From positions 1 to 36,716 of the forward strand of contig NZ_JADGHT010000007.1 of NCBI RefSeq assembly GCF_019683755.1: a stretch of DNA of 36,716 nt, given 5' to 3'. Positions 8,239-15,292 of this stretch are shown here, in pieces; positions within the stretch are counted from its first letter, which is position 1; every line of letters starts with the position of its first letter. The notes under the pieces are model-generated. The model worked only from the letters and a program-made list of their open reading frames with translations. It ran no database searches and was not told the DNA's origin. The stretch comes from Thermogemmatispora sp. GTDB taxonomy: Bacteria; Chloroflexota; Ktedonobacteria; Ktedonobacterales; Ktedonobacteraceae. The position numbers and the translations under genes were made by a program.

Positions 8239-9198
8239 TCAGGCTCTCCCTTCCGAGGAGGTGATATCGCGCCAGCGTGCTATATTGGCAGCTTCTTCGA
8301 GGACTCGGTAAGCAAGGTTGGCCCCACAGACACGCCGATAGCCCTGGCTAGCCCGGAAATCGGCGGGAGGGCGAAAGTCAGCCAGCCCGGCCTGAACTGC
8401 GGTGGCCAGTAAGCGCAGATCCTGGACAGGCTGACCCTCCAGGTGCCGCTCAATAGTGAGCAGGCGCTGTGGTTCCATATTGGCCCCACCTAGCGCTAGG
8501 CGCACGGTGCGATAGCGCCCATCCTCGACCTCCACCAGGGCAGCAGCACTGACCAGGGCCGTATCAATAGCGCTGCGCCCGACTCGCTGCAGCGCTGTGC
8601 CCCAGCCGCGGCCAGGGGGAGCAATTCGCACTTCGATGATCAGTTCCTGGGGGCGTCGCTCTAGTAAGAGCCGCTGGCAAGGGATACGTCGCTCCTGTTT
8701 TCCTTTGTAGGTTACTCCAGACAGGGCGAGGCCCGGGCGCTCCGGCGTGCCGCCGCGTAGATCGACCTGCGTTTTCTGACCAGAGCGCAGGACGACCTCA
8801 GCATCGACGACTGCCAGTGCTGTCAATAGATCAGCTTGCGAAGCGGCTCCAAGCGCGAGCGTACCACCGAGGGTGGCGGCATTGCGAATGAGCGGAGAGG
8901 GAGCTGAATACTGGGCGGCCTGAGCGAGCAGACCACCGAGAAAGCTCTTGAGCAGTGGCGCCTCCGCCATGCTCTGCAAAGTCGTCATACTTCCGATGCG
9001 AATCCCATGCTGGTCTTCTGAAATATAGGCCAGGCCCAGATCGCGTAGATCAACGACAGCCTGGATGCTTTCGTCGTTCTGACCTAGCAGATAAGTGCCG
9101 CCGGCCAGTGGCACCGTTTTGATGTCGGAGCGCGAAAGCAGAATGAGGGCATCATCAACGTCCTCAACCCAGTGATATTCAAGTAAGTTTGGCAGCAT
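8239..9198 (-). CDS. FAD-binding subunit of xanthine dehydrogenase-type enzyme
   Basis: This is a medium-subunit homologue of molybdo-flavoenzymes (XdhB/CoxM/YgfM). It passes electrons from the iron-sulfur centres through FAD to the acceptor. Visible signatures are the N-terminal PLAGGTYLLG FAD loop, VVDLRDLGL, and IRNAATLGGTLALGAASQAD, where family members have IRNvATiGGN. A C-terminal region of the CO-dehydrogenase flavoprotein type follows. I start it at the ATG at 9198, which has a CGAGGA ribosome site 8 nt upstream, giving 319 residues. A TTG at 9228 would add ten residues with no such site. It directly precedes the fused iron-sulfur/molybdenum gene by 4 nt and follows adenine deaminase by 110 bp. 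Confidence 0.9.
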   Translation of the reverse strand: MLPNLLEYHWVEDVDDALILLSRSDIKTVPLAGGTYLLGQNDESIQAVVDLRDLGLAYISEDQHGIRIGSMTTLQSMAEAPLLKSFLGGLLAQAAQYSAPSPLIRNAATLGGTLALGAASQADLLTALAVVDAEVVLRSGQKTQVDLRGGTPERPGLALSGVTYKGKQERRIPCQRLLLERRPQELIIEVRIAPPGRGWGTALQRVGRSAIDTALVSAAALVEVEDGRYRTVRLALGGANMEPQRLLTIERHLEGQPVQDLRLLATAVQAGLADFRPPADFRASQGYRRVCGANLAYRVLEEAANIARWRDITSSEGRA

Positions 9199-9308
9199 GC
9201 TAGAATCCTCGGACTTTCCTTGCCTCAAAGGCCCGGCTGGGCAAGCGCTCGAGCCAATAACCAGGCCATAGCCCGGCGTGCCCTCGCTCCGGCCTGCTAG
9301 CTTATTAG

Positions 9309-11045
9309 CTACCTTTGCAGTGGTATGGGTGTGAAGCGCTCAACATCGATCAATCCTTGATCGGTGAGTTTCAAGGCTGGGATCACTGAGAGAGAAAGAA
9401 AGCTGAGGGTCATGCAGGGATGCTCTAGAGTGCAGCCAAGGTCGGCAGCCGCTTCGTCAAGAGCGCGCAGGCGGGCGACCAGCTCGGAGATCGGGGCGGA
9501 GGAGACCAACCCAGCCAGCGGTAAGGGGACACTGGCACGCAGCTCACCATCAACGACAAGGGCAAAACCGCCCCCCATTGCCGCCAGGGTCTGGGCTGCC
9601 TTCAGAATGTCGTGATCGCTCACACCGGCGATCACTAGATTATGGGCATCGTGCGCCACGCTAGAAGCTAGCGCGCCGCGCTTCAGCCCTAGACCCTGTA
9701 CCAGCCCCAGGCCGAGGCGTCCACTGGCGTGATGGCGTTCGATCACTACAAGTTTCAGAAGATCGCGCTCGGGGTCGGCGACGATCTCGCCATCACGCAG
9801 TGGGGCCTCTAACTGCAGATGACGAGTGACGATCTGCCCTGGCTCAATACCAATCACTGCCACTGGCCCTGGCTGCCCCGCGATGCGCAGATCCTCCTCA
9901 CGCAAAGTGGTTATCCGAATGGTGTTGCTGAGGCCCTGCAGCTCACTGGCAGGAGGCTCAGCAAGTAAGCGCCCTCCCTGGGCAACCAGCCGTCCATTTT
10001 TGTAGACCGACTCCACCTGGAAGGTAGCCAGATCGTCCAGCACTACCAGATCGGCCACAGCCCCCGGGACGATGGCTCCACGATCACTGAGATGGAAATA
10101 TTGGGCCGTGTTATAGCTCGCCAGGCGAATAGCCTCCACGGGGTCCAGCCCCAGTTCAATGGCGCGTCGTACCATCGAATCAATGTGCCCACGCTCCAGT
10201 AGGTCCAGCGGATCGCGGTCATCAGTGACAAAGAAGGCCCGGGGAGGGTGCAGCTCCTTGATGAGGGGGAGCAGAGCCTCCAGGTTGCGTGCTGCCGAGC
10301 CTTCGCGGATCATCAGCCACATCCCCAGGCGCAGACGCTCGCGGGCCTCGGCGGGGGTCGTACACTCGTGGTCGGAGAGGATGCCAGCAGCAGCGTAGGC
10401 GCAGAGATCGCGCCCCTGCAATCCTGGGGCGTGACCATCAACAACTAGACCGTGATTCAGCGTGGCGACGATTTTGGCAAGCACCTGTTCATCGCCGCGT
10501 AGAACACCGGGCATATCCATCATCTCTGCCAGTCCCAGCACGCGCTCCTCAGTTAACAGAGGCAGCAGATCACTAGCTAGCAATGGGCGATAGGGCGTCT
10601 CGTACTGGGAAGCGGGAACGCAGGATGAGAGCAATACAAAGGCATCCAGCGGCAGATCGCGTCCCGTCTCTAGCACGAAGCGAATGCCGGCAAGGCCCAA
10701 AACGTTGGCAAACTCGTGCGGATCGAGCATGACGGCAGTTACACCGCGAGGAACAACTAAGCGAGCAAATTCAGAGAGGACCAACATAGTGCTCTCAATA
10801 TGCATGTGCCCATCCATGAGAGCCGGCGCAAGCCAGCGTCCTTCGAGGTCGCGCTCCTGCTGACCATGATAGCCCCCGGCAGGCTCGCTGATACCTACCA
10901 CATGCCCGCCAGCAAGAGCGATATCGGCGGGATAGCATTCGCCGCTGCAAACATTCACCAGTCTGGCATTGCGCAGGACCAGATCGGCAGGTTCGTCTCC
11001 TCGGGCCACACGAATGCGCTGCCGGAGTCCTTCCACCGTGTACAT
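9309..11045 (-). CDS. ade: adenine deaminase
   Basis: This is a metal-dependent amidohydrolase-fold adenine deaminase (adenine + water to hypoxanthine + ammonia). In order, the visible motifs are LAPALMDGHMHIES (metal-binding HxH), MLDPHEF, GLAEMMD, VDGHAPGLQG, LSDHECTTP, FFVTDDR, and SYNTAQYF near the end of the barrel. A C-terminal half with GVSDHDI and MGGGFALV is typical of Ade. All expected active-site motifs are present. I choose the ATG at 11045, which has a perfect AGGAGG 7 nt upstream, giving 578 residues. The upstream in-frame start at 11099 adds an unsupported 18 residues. As first gene of the minus-strand cluster it supplies hypoxanthine for the xanthine dehydrogenase-type enzyme encoded next. 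Confidence 0.95.
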   Translation of the reverse strand: MYTVEGLRQRIRVARGDEPADLVLRNARLVNVCSGECYPADIALAGGHVVGISEPAGGYHGQQERDLEGRWLAPALMDGHMHIESTMLVLSEFARLVVPRGVTAVMLDPHEFANVLGLAGIRFVLETGRDLPLDAFVLLSSCVPASQYETPYRPLLASDLLPLLTEERVLGLAEMMDMPGVLRGDEQVLAKIVATLNHGLVVDGHAPGLQGRDLCAYAAAGILSDHECTTPAEARERLRLGMWLMIREGSAARNLEALLPLIKELHPPRAFFVTDDRDPLDLLERGHIDSMVRRAIELGLDPVEAIRLASYNTAQYFHLSDRGAIVPGAVADLVVLDDLATFQVESVYKNGRLVAQGGRLLAEPPASELQGLSNTIRITTLREEDLRIAGQPGPVAVIGIEPGQIVTRHLQLEAPLRDGEIVADPERDLLKLVVIERHHASGRLGLGLVQGLGLKRGALASSVAHDAHNLVIAGVSDHDILKAAQTLAAMGGGFALVVDGELRASVPLPLAGLVSSAPISELVARLRALDEAAADLGCTLEHPCMTLSFLSLSVIPALKLTDQGLIDVERFTPIPLQR

Positions 11046-11315
11046 CCAAGAACCTCCTGGCCGGAAAGTAGGCAGCTTGAGGCTGCTGGTACACCTCACC
11101 TGGTTGGGGATCAGTTGACACCTTTGGAGTGCGGGCGTGTTCCGTCTTGTAAAGATTGCTTACTTGCTGAAGCGCTGATCCATCCGCCATCGGTTGGGCA
11201 TCCCTGCTGTCACGCCTGCTATTGCCGCACATGGTAGCAGAAATATGACCTCACGTCGAGGGGGAATAGCCTGCTTCGGACCTGGGCATACTCCCTTTTG
11301 CTTCTCTTGGGCTGG

Positions 11316-11332
11316 TGAGAGGCAGCCTCTCA
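11316..11332. promoter_or_regulatory. 8-bp-arm palindrome, operator candidate
   Basis: TGAGAGGC and GCCTCTCA flank a single central A. The perfect symmetry and short spacing fit a dimeric repressor site better than a terminator. It lies about 120 bp upstream of the predicted ABC exporter promoter. Confidence 0.4.
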
Positions 11333-11352
11333 GGTAGCCTGTAACATCGAAC

Positions 11353-11365
11353 TCAGCTTAGCTGA
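11353..11365. promoter_or_regulatory. 6-bp-arm palindrome, operator candidate
   Basis: TCAGCT and AGCTGA flank a single T. It is the second short palindrome in this divergent region, 20 bp from the first and with unrelated sequence. Confidence 0.3.
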
Positions 11366-11452
11366 AAATTCTCCCAGACGGTGATGAATAAGTGCACCAA
11401 GCAATGAGAAGCTGGTGATGTGCTCTTACTGCTGGCGCATCAGCTCTCTTTC

Positions 11453-11481
11453 TTGACTGATGGCAAATCAATACTTCTAAG
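11453..11481 (+). promoter_or_regulatory. candidate promoter for the ABC exporter
   Basis: TTGACT (-35, 5/6) is followed after 17 nt by TCTAAG (-10, 4/6). Transcription from here would begin near 11488. That supports the ATG at 11504 as the translation start and argues against the upstream GTG at 11420. Confidence 0.45.
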
Positions 11482-11503
11482 TGAGAGGCAAGCACAAAAC
11501 GGT

Positions 11504-12481
11504 ATGTTGCAAGAGACACAGACTCCTCTGACTCCTGGGACAGGATACACAGCATCTGCTGAGAGCCTGGCATTGCGAACCCGTGGCCTCACCAAGCGCT
11601 ATGGCCAGCGCCTGGCAGTGGCTGATCTCAGTCTGGAAGTCAGGCGGGGCGAGATTTTTGGCTTTCTAGGCCCCAATGGGGCGGGCAAGACGACCACTAT
11701 TCGCATGCTCCTGGGCTTGATTACACCGACGGCTGGTAGCATTGAGATCTTTGGGCAGGATCTGCGGCGTCGGGCAAGCTCGGTTTTGCCGCGTGTTGGA
11801 GCCCTGATCGAAACGCCGGCGCTCTACCTGTATATGTCTGGGCGTGACAACCTGCGCGCTGTGGCGGCCTCACTGGGAGGCGTATCCGAGCGTCGCATTG
11901 ATGAAGTTCTGGATCTGGTGGGTCTCAGGAGTCGTCAAAAGGATCGCGTCAAGACCTACTCGCTGGGAATGAAACAGCGTTTGGGCGTGGCCCTGGCGCT
12001 CTTGCATGATCCTGAGCTGCTGATCCTCGATGAGCCGGCGAATGGCCTTGATCCGGCTGGCATCGTCGAAATGCGTGATCTACTGCATACACTTGCCGCC
12101 CAGGGCAAGACGATCTTTGTTTCCAGCCATCTACTCAGCGAAGTCCAGCAGATCTGTACGCGCGTGGGCATTATTCGGCTGGGACGGCTGGTGACCGAGG
12201 CGAGCGTAGAGGAGCTAACCCGTGGGCGTGGCGAGTTCGTCGTACGGGTGGAACGTCCACAGGAGGCCCTGCACCTGGTGCGCAGTCAGCCCTGGGGAGT
12301 AAGCGCCCGCCTCAACGAGCGCGGTGAGCTGGTGTCACCGGCTCCTGGCGGACGCGGGCGTGAGCTGAATCGCTTTCTGGTAGAAGCTGGTCTCATTCCT
12401 GAGTTGTTGACTCCTGCTACGCTCGATCTGGAGCAGGTTTTCCTGCAATTGACTGGTGACGATCTCGCTCATGGGAGGTAA
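11504..12481 (+). CDS. ABC transporter ATP-binding protein (ABC-2 exporter type)
   Basis: This is the nucleotide-binding subunit of an exporter, about 325 residues from the chosen start. Walker A is GPNGAGKTT, the Q-loop region follows, and the signature is YSLGMKQRLGVALALL. Walker B is LLILDEPANGLDPAG and the switch His is in VSSHLLSEVQ. A C-terminal extension of about 100 residues fits the CcmA/DrrA/BcrA branch used for drug, lipid or antibiotic-peptide export. The GTG at 11420 lies upstream of the predicted promoter, so ATG 11504 is preferred, though its ribosome site is poor. The next gene encodes the matching permease and begins within a few bases of this stop. The exported substrate cannot be read. 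Confidence 0.93.
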   Translation: MLQETQTPLTPGTGYTASAESLALRTRGLTKRYGQRLAVADLSLEVRRGEIFGFLGPNGAGKTTTIRMLLGLITPTAGSIEIFGQDLRRRASSVLPRVGALIETPALYLYMSGRDNLRAVAASLGGVSERRIDEVLDLVGLRSRQKDRVKTYSLGMKQRLGVALALLHDPELLILDEPANGLDPAGIVEMRDLLHTLAAQGKTIFVSSHLLSEVQQICTRVGIIRLGRLVTEASVEELTRGRGEFVVRVERPQEALHLVRSQPWGVSARLNERGELVSPAPGGRGRELNRFLVEAGLIPELLTPATLDLEQVFLQLTGDDLAHGR

Positions 12482-12490
12482 GGTTTGACG

Positions 12491-13435
12491 ATGACAATGG
12501 TAACACAGGCAACAACAGCCTTTTCTGGCGAGGGAGGCCAGCGCAGGCAGAGCTACACGGCGGCTCGTCATCTGCGGCCCCGCTTCTGGGGATTGGTGTA
12601 TGCCGAGCTGCTGAAGCTCTCACGTCAGTGGACCACCTGGATCTTGTTAGCTCTGCTCTTCTGCGGCAATGCTGGCCTCTATATACTTGAGTTCTCTCTT
12701 GGTACGATAGACAGTTCTATCCTGAAAGATCCTTTGGTCTATCTCTACCAGCAATTGCGTGGATTAGACATCTTGCGTGTCTTTAGCGGCATGGTACTGA
12801 TTGTTCTGGCAGCTCGCTGCTTTGGACTGGAATATCAGCTTGGCACGATTCGCGTACTACTGGCGCGGGGTGTTGGACGCCTGCAGCTCTTCTGGGCGAA
12901 GTTGTTGACGCTTCTGCTTGTGAGCGCTCTCGTCCTCCTGCTGGGCGTCCTAGAGGTGTTTGTCTGCTCGTGTCTGCTGATCCTTATCAAGCTTGGCAAT
13001 CTGGAGGTCCTCAAAGCGGCTCATGCCACGTTCTGGCATGATGCCGGCCTGGCTGTCCTCAGTGTAGGCTGCAGCATGCTGCTCTCGGTCTTGATGGCCG
13101 TGACACTGGCCGTCATTGGACGCTCGCAAGCCTTTGGGGTGAGTGCCGCGATTGGCTACTTCCCAGCGGATAACTTTCTCGTTGCCCTGCTCTACTTTGC
13201 CTCTCGGCTGACGAATAATCCGTTTTGGCAGGATGCTTCTGCTTACCTGCTTGGCCCTAATCTGAACGTCATGGCGAGTGCTCTCACTGACTTCCGCTTT
13301 TTCTCGCTTGGCACGTTCCCGTTAAACCTCAAGCTAATCGATGCTCGTCACATCTGGCTCTTGTTGTTTGTCTATGCGCTGGTGTTTCTGGGCATTTCAC
13401 TGGTACTGACGTGGAAGCGCGATGTGAAAGAGTAG
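12491..13435 (+). CDS. ABC-2 type transporter permease
   Basis: This is the membrane subunit partnering the preceding ATPase. After a cytoplasmic N-terminus of about 30 residues come roughly six hydrophobic segments. The first is WILLALLFCGNAGLYIL-like, and others contain MVLIVLAARCFGLE, LLTLLLVSALVLLLGVL and LLLFVYALVFLGISLVL. EYQLGTIRVLLARG matches the conserved cytoplasmic loop (E...GT) of ABC-2 permeases. The start is ambiguous: ATG 12491 has AAGG 7 nt upstream, while TTG 12485 has GGAGG 6 nt upstream; they differ by two residues. The spacing of a few bases from the ATPase gene shows one operon. Confidence 0.88.
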   Translation: MTMVTQATTAFSGEGGQRRQSYTAARHLRPRFWGLVYAELLKLSRQWTTWILLALLFCGNAGLYILEFSLGTIDSSILKDPLVYLYQQLRGLDILRVFSGMVLIVLAARCFGLEYQLGTIRVLLARGVGRLQLFWAKLLTLLLVSALVLLLGVLEVFVCSCLLILIKLGNLEVLKAAHATFWHDAGLAVLSVGCSMLLSVLMAVTLAVIGRSQAFGVSAAIGYFPADNFLVALLYFASRLTNNPFWQDASAYLLGPNLNVMASALTDFRFFSLGTFPLNLKLIDARHIWLLLFVYALVFLGISLVLTWKRDVKE

Positions 13436-13451
13436 CTCGCTGGTGGCCTTA

Positions 13452-13491
13452 GGTGACTCGGTCCTCTTGCATCAGCACTCACCGAGTAACC
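13452..13491. terminator. convergent-gene hairpin
   Basis: GGTGACTCGGT (13452-13462) pairs with ACCGAGTAACC (13481-13491) with one mismatch. It lies between the rightward permease gene and the leftward regulator gene and overlaps the end of the latter. It may serve both; there is no clear T-run. Confidence 0.4.
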
Positions 13492-15046
13492 AACCGAGAC
13501 GGGCGATAGCTGGCATACTCCCGTAGGGACTTGCCTTAAGGCGCTGATAGAGAAGGCAAAGATAGGTCTGCGCTCGGCGGGCATTAACCTCACGAGCGTT
13601 GCTGGCCGCTTGTATGGCGAGCGAGGTTGCAATCTCATATTCCTTCAGTGCCAAGTGGGCTAGAGCGCGATAGATCACGATGAAGAGTCGGCGGGTGACA
13701 AAGGGCGGCTCGATCCGCTGGCTGGCCTGGTCAAGCTCGCCAAGGGCCTGACGAGCCTGGCCCAAAGCCAATAGCGTCCGGGCGCGATTCAGGTGGTAGT
13801 AGCCAAGATCGGCAGCGAGAAAGTAGGGGTCGTCATCTGCGCTGACCACACCGAGCAGGTGGCTCGCCTGGTCGATGAGGGTCAGCGCCTGTTTGCGCTC
13901 CGGTTCATCCCTAGCCAGATGGGCGAGGATGTGGGCAGCCTCCTCCAATACAAAGCGCTTGACAGAGGGGCAAGTCTGGGCAACTCGTTCCAGCGCCTCC
14001 TTTGTGTATTGCCGGGCGCTCTCTGGCTCTCCTAGCTCGAAATGGGCGATAGCTTGTCCGATGAGAGCATTAGCCAGCAGGTCGAGCTGAACGCTGGAGC
14101 GAGGTCGCTGCCCGGGGCTGTCGATGGCCTCCCAGCTACGGGCCACAGTCAGGCAAAGTTTCATGAACGGTAGGGCCGTGGCCATACCGTAGAGGTCTGC
14201 CAGACCATCAGCCACCAGTTGGGCGTAGTTAAAGCTCAAGCGCAAGAATTCCCCTAGCAGATCGGGCCGTATAAGGGGAGCAAGTCGTCTCAGATGAGCG
14301 AAGCGTCGCGAGGCGCGTGTCAATAGCTCTGGTTGGCGGCTAAGGCGGAACTCGGCGTACAGCTCTGCTTGTAGGCGCTGGTAACTAGCGAGGAGAGGTT
14401 CCTCACCCTCCTCGTCGGGAAGAAGTAAGGCTGAAGGCGAAGGTGCAGGGTGACCGCTAGATGAGGGATGGGGACGTTGCGCGGCCAGCCCTAGCAAATG
14501 GGGGGGAATACCCAGAATAGCCGATAGCATGCGTCGGCGCCGTGAGGAATCCAGGTAATTGCTGCGGTTCTCCATACGACGAATGGCTAGCTCTGACATG
14601 CCCAGAGCCTCCGCCAGATCGGCTTGCGTCCATGTGCGCTCACCGCTCTCTTGGCGCCGGATTTGCTGTAGACGGTAGTACTTGATGACCGCCCCCGGCT
14701 GCGGATAGCCATCCTCGCCGGCTGGAAAGGCCGGGTAGCCCTCCTGTATCCACCAGGGTGGCGAGCCGGTCTGCCGTGGATGCTGTGGATCAAGTCCCAG
14801 CAACTCCGGAGGAATGGCGAGCAGCTCGACCAGTTGGCGGCGTCGCCTCAGCGAGTCAAGCCCCTGCTGCTGTTTCTCTAGATAGTAGATCATGCGGGCA
14901 CGAACGCCTAGTCGGCGCGCCAGCTCCGCCTGTGACCAGCCCCTTTGGCGACGAAAATGCGCAACAACCTGACCAGGATGAGGATAATACCCGCGCTCGT
15001 CTTCGGGGTCAAAGGCTCCGTAGATCCTCCACCACTCAGCTGCCAT
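13472..15046 (-). CDS. XRE-family regulator with two tandem HTH domains and a TPR-like C-terminus
   Basis: The 524-residue protein is a predicted cytoplasmic DNA-binding regulator. From ATG 15046, residues about 20-65 form one Cro/C1-type helix-turn-helix (WSQAELARRLGVRARMIYYLE). Residues about 115-165 form a second (WTQADLAEALGMSELAIRRME). Each is preceded by a similar YPxPGxVxxxxR segment and followed by an IPPxLLGL tail, so the unit looks duplicated. The remaining 300-plus residues are Ala/Leu/Arg-rich helical pairs consistent with TPR-like repeats, as in peptide-sensing or Streptomyces-type regulators. The target is unknown. The ATG at 15046 fits where homology begins; a GTG at 15121 is possible but has no ribosome site. 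A near-consensus promoter lies upstream with palindromes that could serve autoregulation. Confidence 0.82.
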   Translation of the reverse strand: MAAEWWRIYGAFDPEDERGYYPHPGQVVAHFRRQRGWSQAELARRLGVRARMIYYLEKQQQGLDSLRRRRQLVELLAIPPELLGLDPQHPRQTGSPPWWIQEGYPAFPAGEDGYPQPGAVIKYYRLQQIRRQESGERTWTQADLAEALGMSELAIRRMENRSNYLDSSRRRRMLSAILGIPPHLLGLAAQRPHPSSSGHPAPSPSALLLPDEEGEEPLLASYQRLQAELYAEFRLSRQPELLTRASRRFAHLRRLAPLIRPDLLGEFLRLSFNYAQLVADGLADLYGMATALPFMKLCLTVARSWEAIDSPGQRPRSSVQLDLLANALIGQAIAHFELGEPESARQYTKEALERVAQTCPSVKRFVLEEAAHILAHLARDEPERKQALTLIDQASHLLGVVSADDDPYFLAADLGYYHLNRARTLLALGQARQALGELDQASQRIEPPFVTRRLFIVIYRALAHLALKEYEIATSLAIQAASNAREVNARRAQTYLCLLYQRLKASPYGSMPAIARLGWLLGEC

Positions 15047-15139
15047 GCTGTTCTTCTTTCCCCTTTCCGCTTCTGCATTTGAGAGCCTCTGTGCTCTCAG
15101 TGGCATCTCTTCTTGATACACAAGATAGAGACCGATAAT

Positions 15140-15168
15140 TTGAATATTTCAATCTCAATCATTGATTG
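15140..15168. promoter_or_regulatory. two AT-rich palindromes at the XRE gene promoter
   Basis: TTGAA-TAT-TTCAA (15140-15152) and CAATCA-T-TGATTG (15156-15168) lie three bases apart. The second overlaps the predicted -10 and start point of the minus-strand promoter and the first sits just downstream. Their location fits an autorepression operator. The two have different sequences, which may reflect the two different HTH domains of the protein. Confidence 0.5.
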
Positions 15169-15193
15169 TAACTTTTCCATGATAATTTTGCAA
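15165..15193 (-). promoter_or_regulatory. promoter of the XRE regulator gene
   Basis: Reading leftward, TTGCAA (-35, 5/6) and TACAAT (-10, 5/6) are separated by exactly 17 nt. Initiation is expected near 15158, leaving a leader of about 110 nt before ATG 15046. Confidence 0.65.
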
Positions 15194-15292
15194 GCAGCCC
15201 ACGTTTGTCCTGCCCGTTGTCTCAAGCCCTCTTCAGTGAGGTGGTGGAGGTGGAGGATACTAGACTCTGCAGAACATGCCGCCGAAGTGGGC

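Larger units (their letters stand above)
11046..11503. promoter_or_regulatory. divergent intergenic region with two palindromes
   Basis: The 458-bp space separates adenine deaminase (leftward) from the ABC exporter genes (rightward). It holds the perfect palindrome TGAGAGGC-A-GCCTCTCA at 11316-11332 and TCAGCT-T-AGCTGA at 11353-11365. A candidate rightward promoter sits at 11453-11481. I saw no purine riboswitch signature upstream of adenine deaminase and no convincing leftward promoter. Confidence 0.5.

Noticed and set aside
11115-11155. TTGACA at 11115 as a promoter
   Set aside because: No acceptable -10 occurs at 16-19 nt; the nearest AT-rich hexamer is about 29 nt away.
10795-11237. 145-codon frames on both strands over the 5' end of adenine deaminase
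   Set aside because: They overlap a gene with full family motifs and a perfect ribosome site.
11046-11300. Purine riboswitch upstream of adenine deaminase
   Set aside because: The conserved purine-riboswitch core landmarks were not found on the minus strand.
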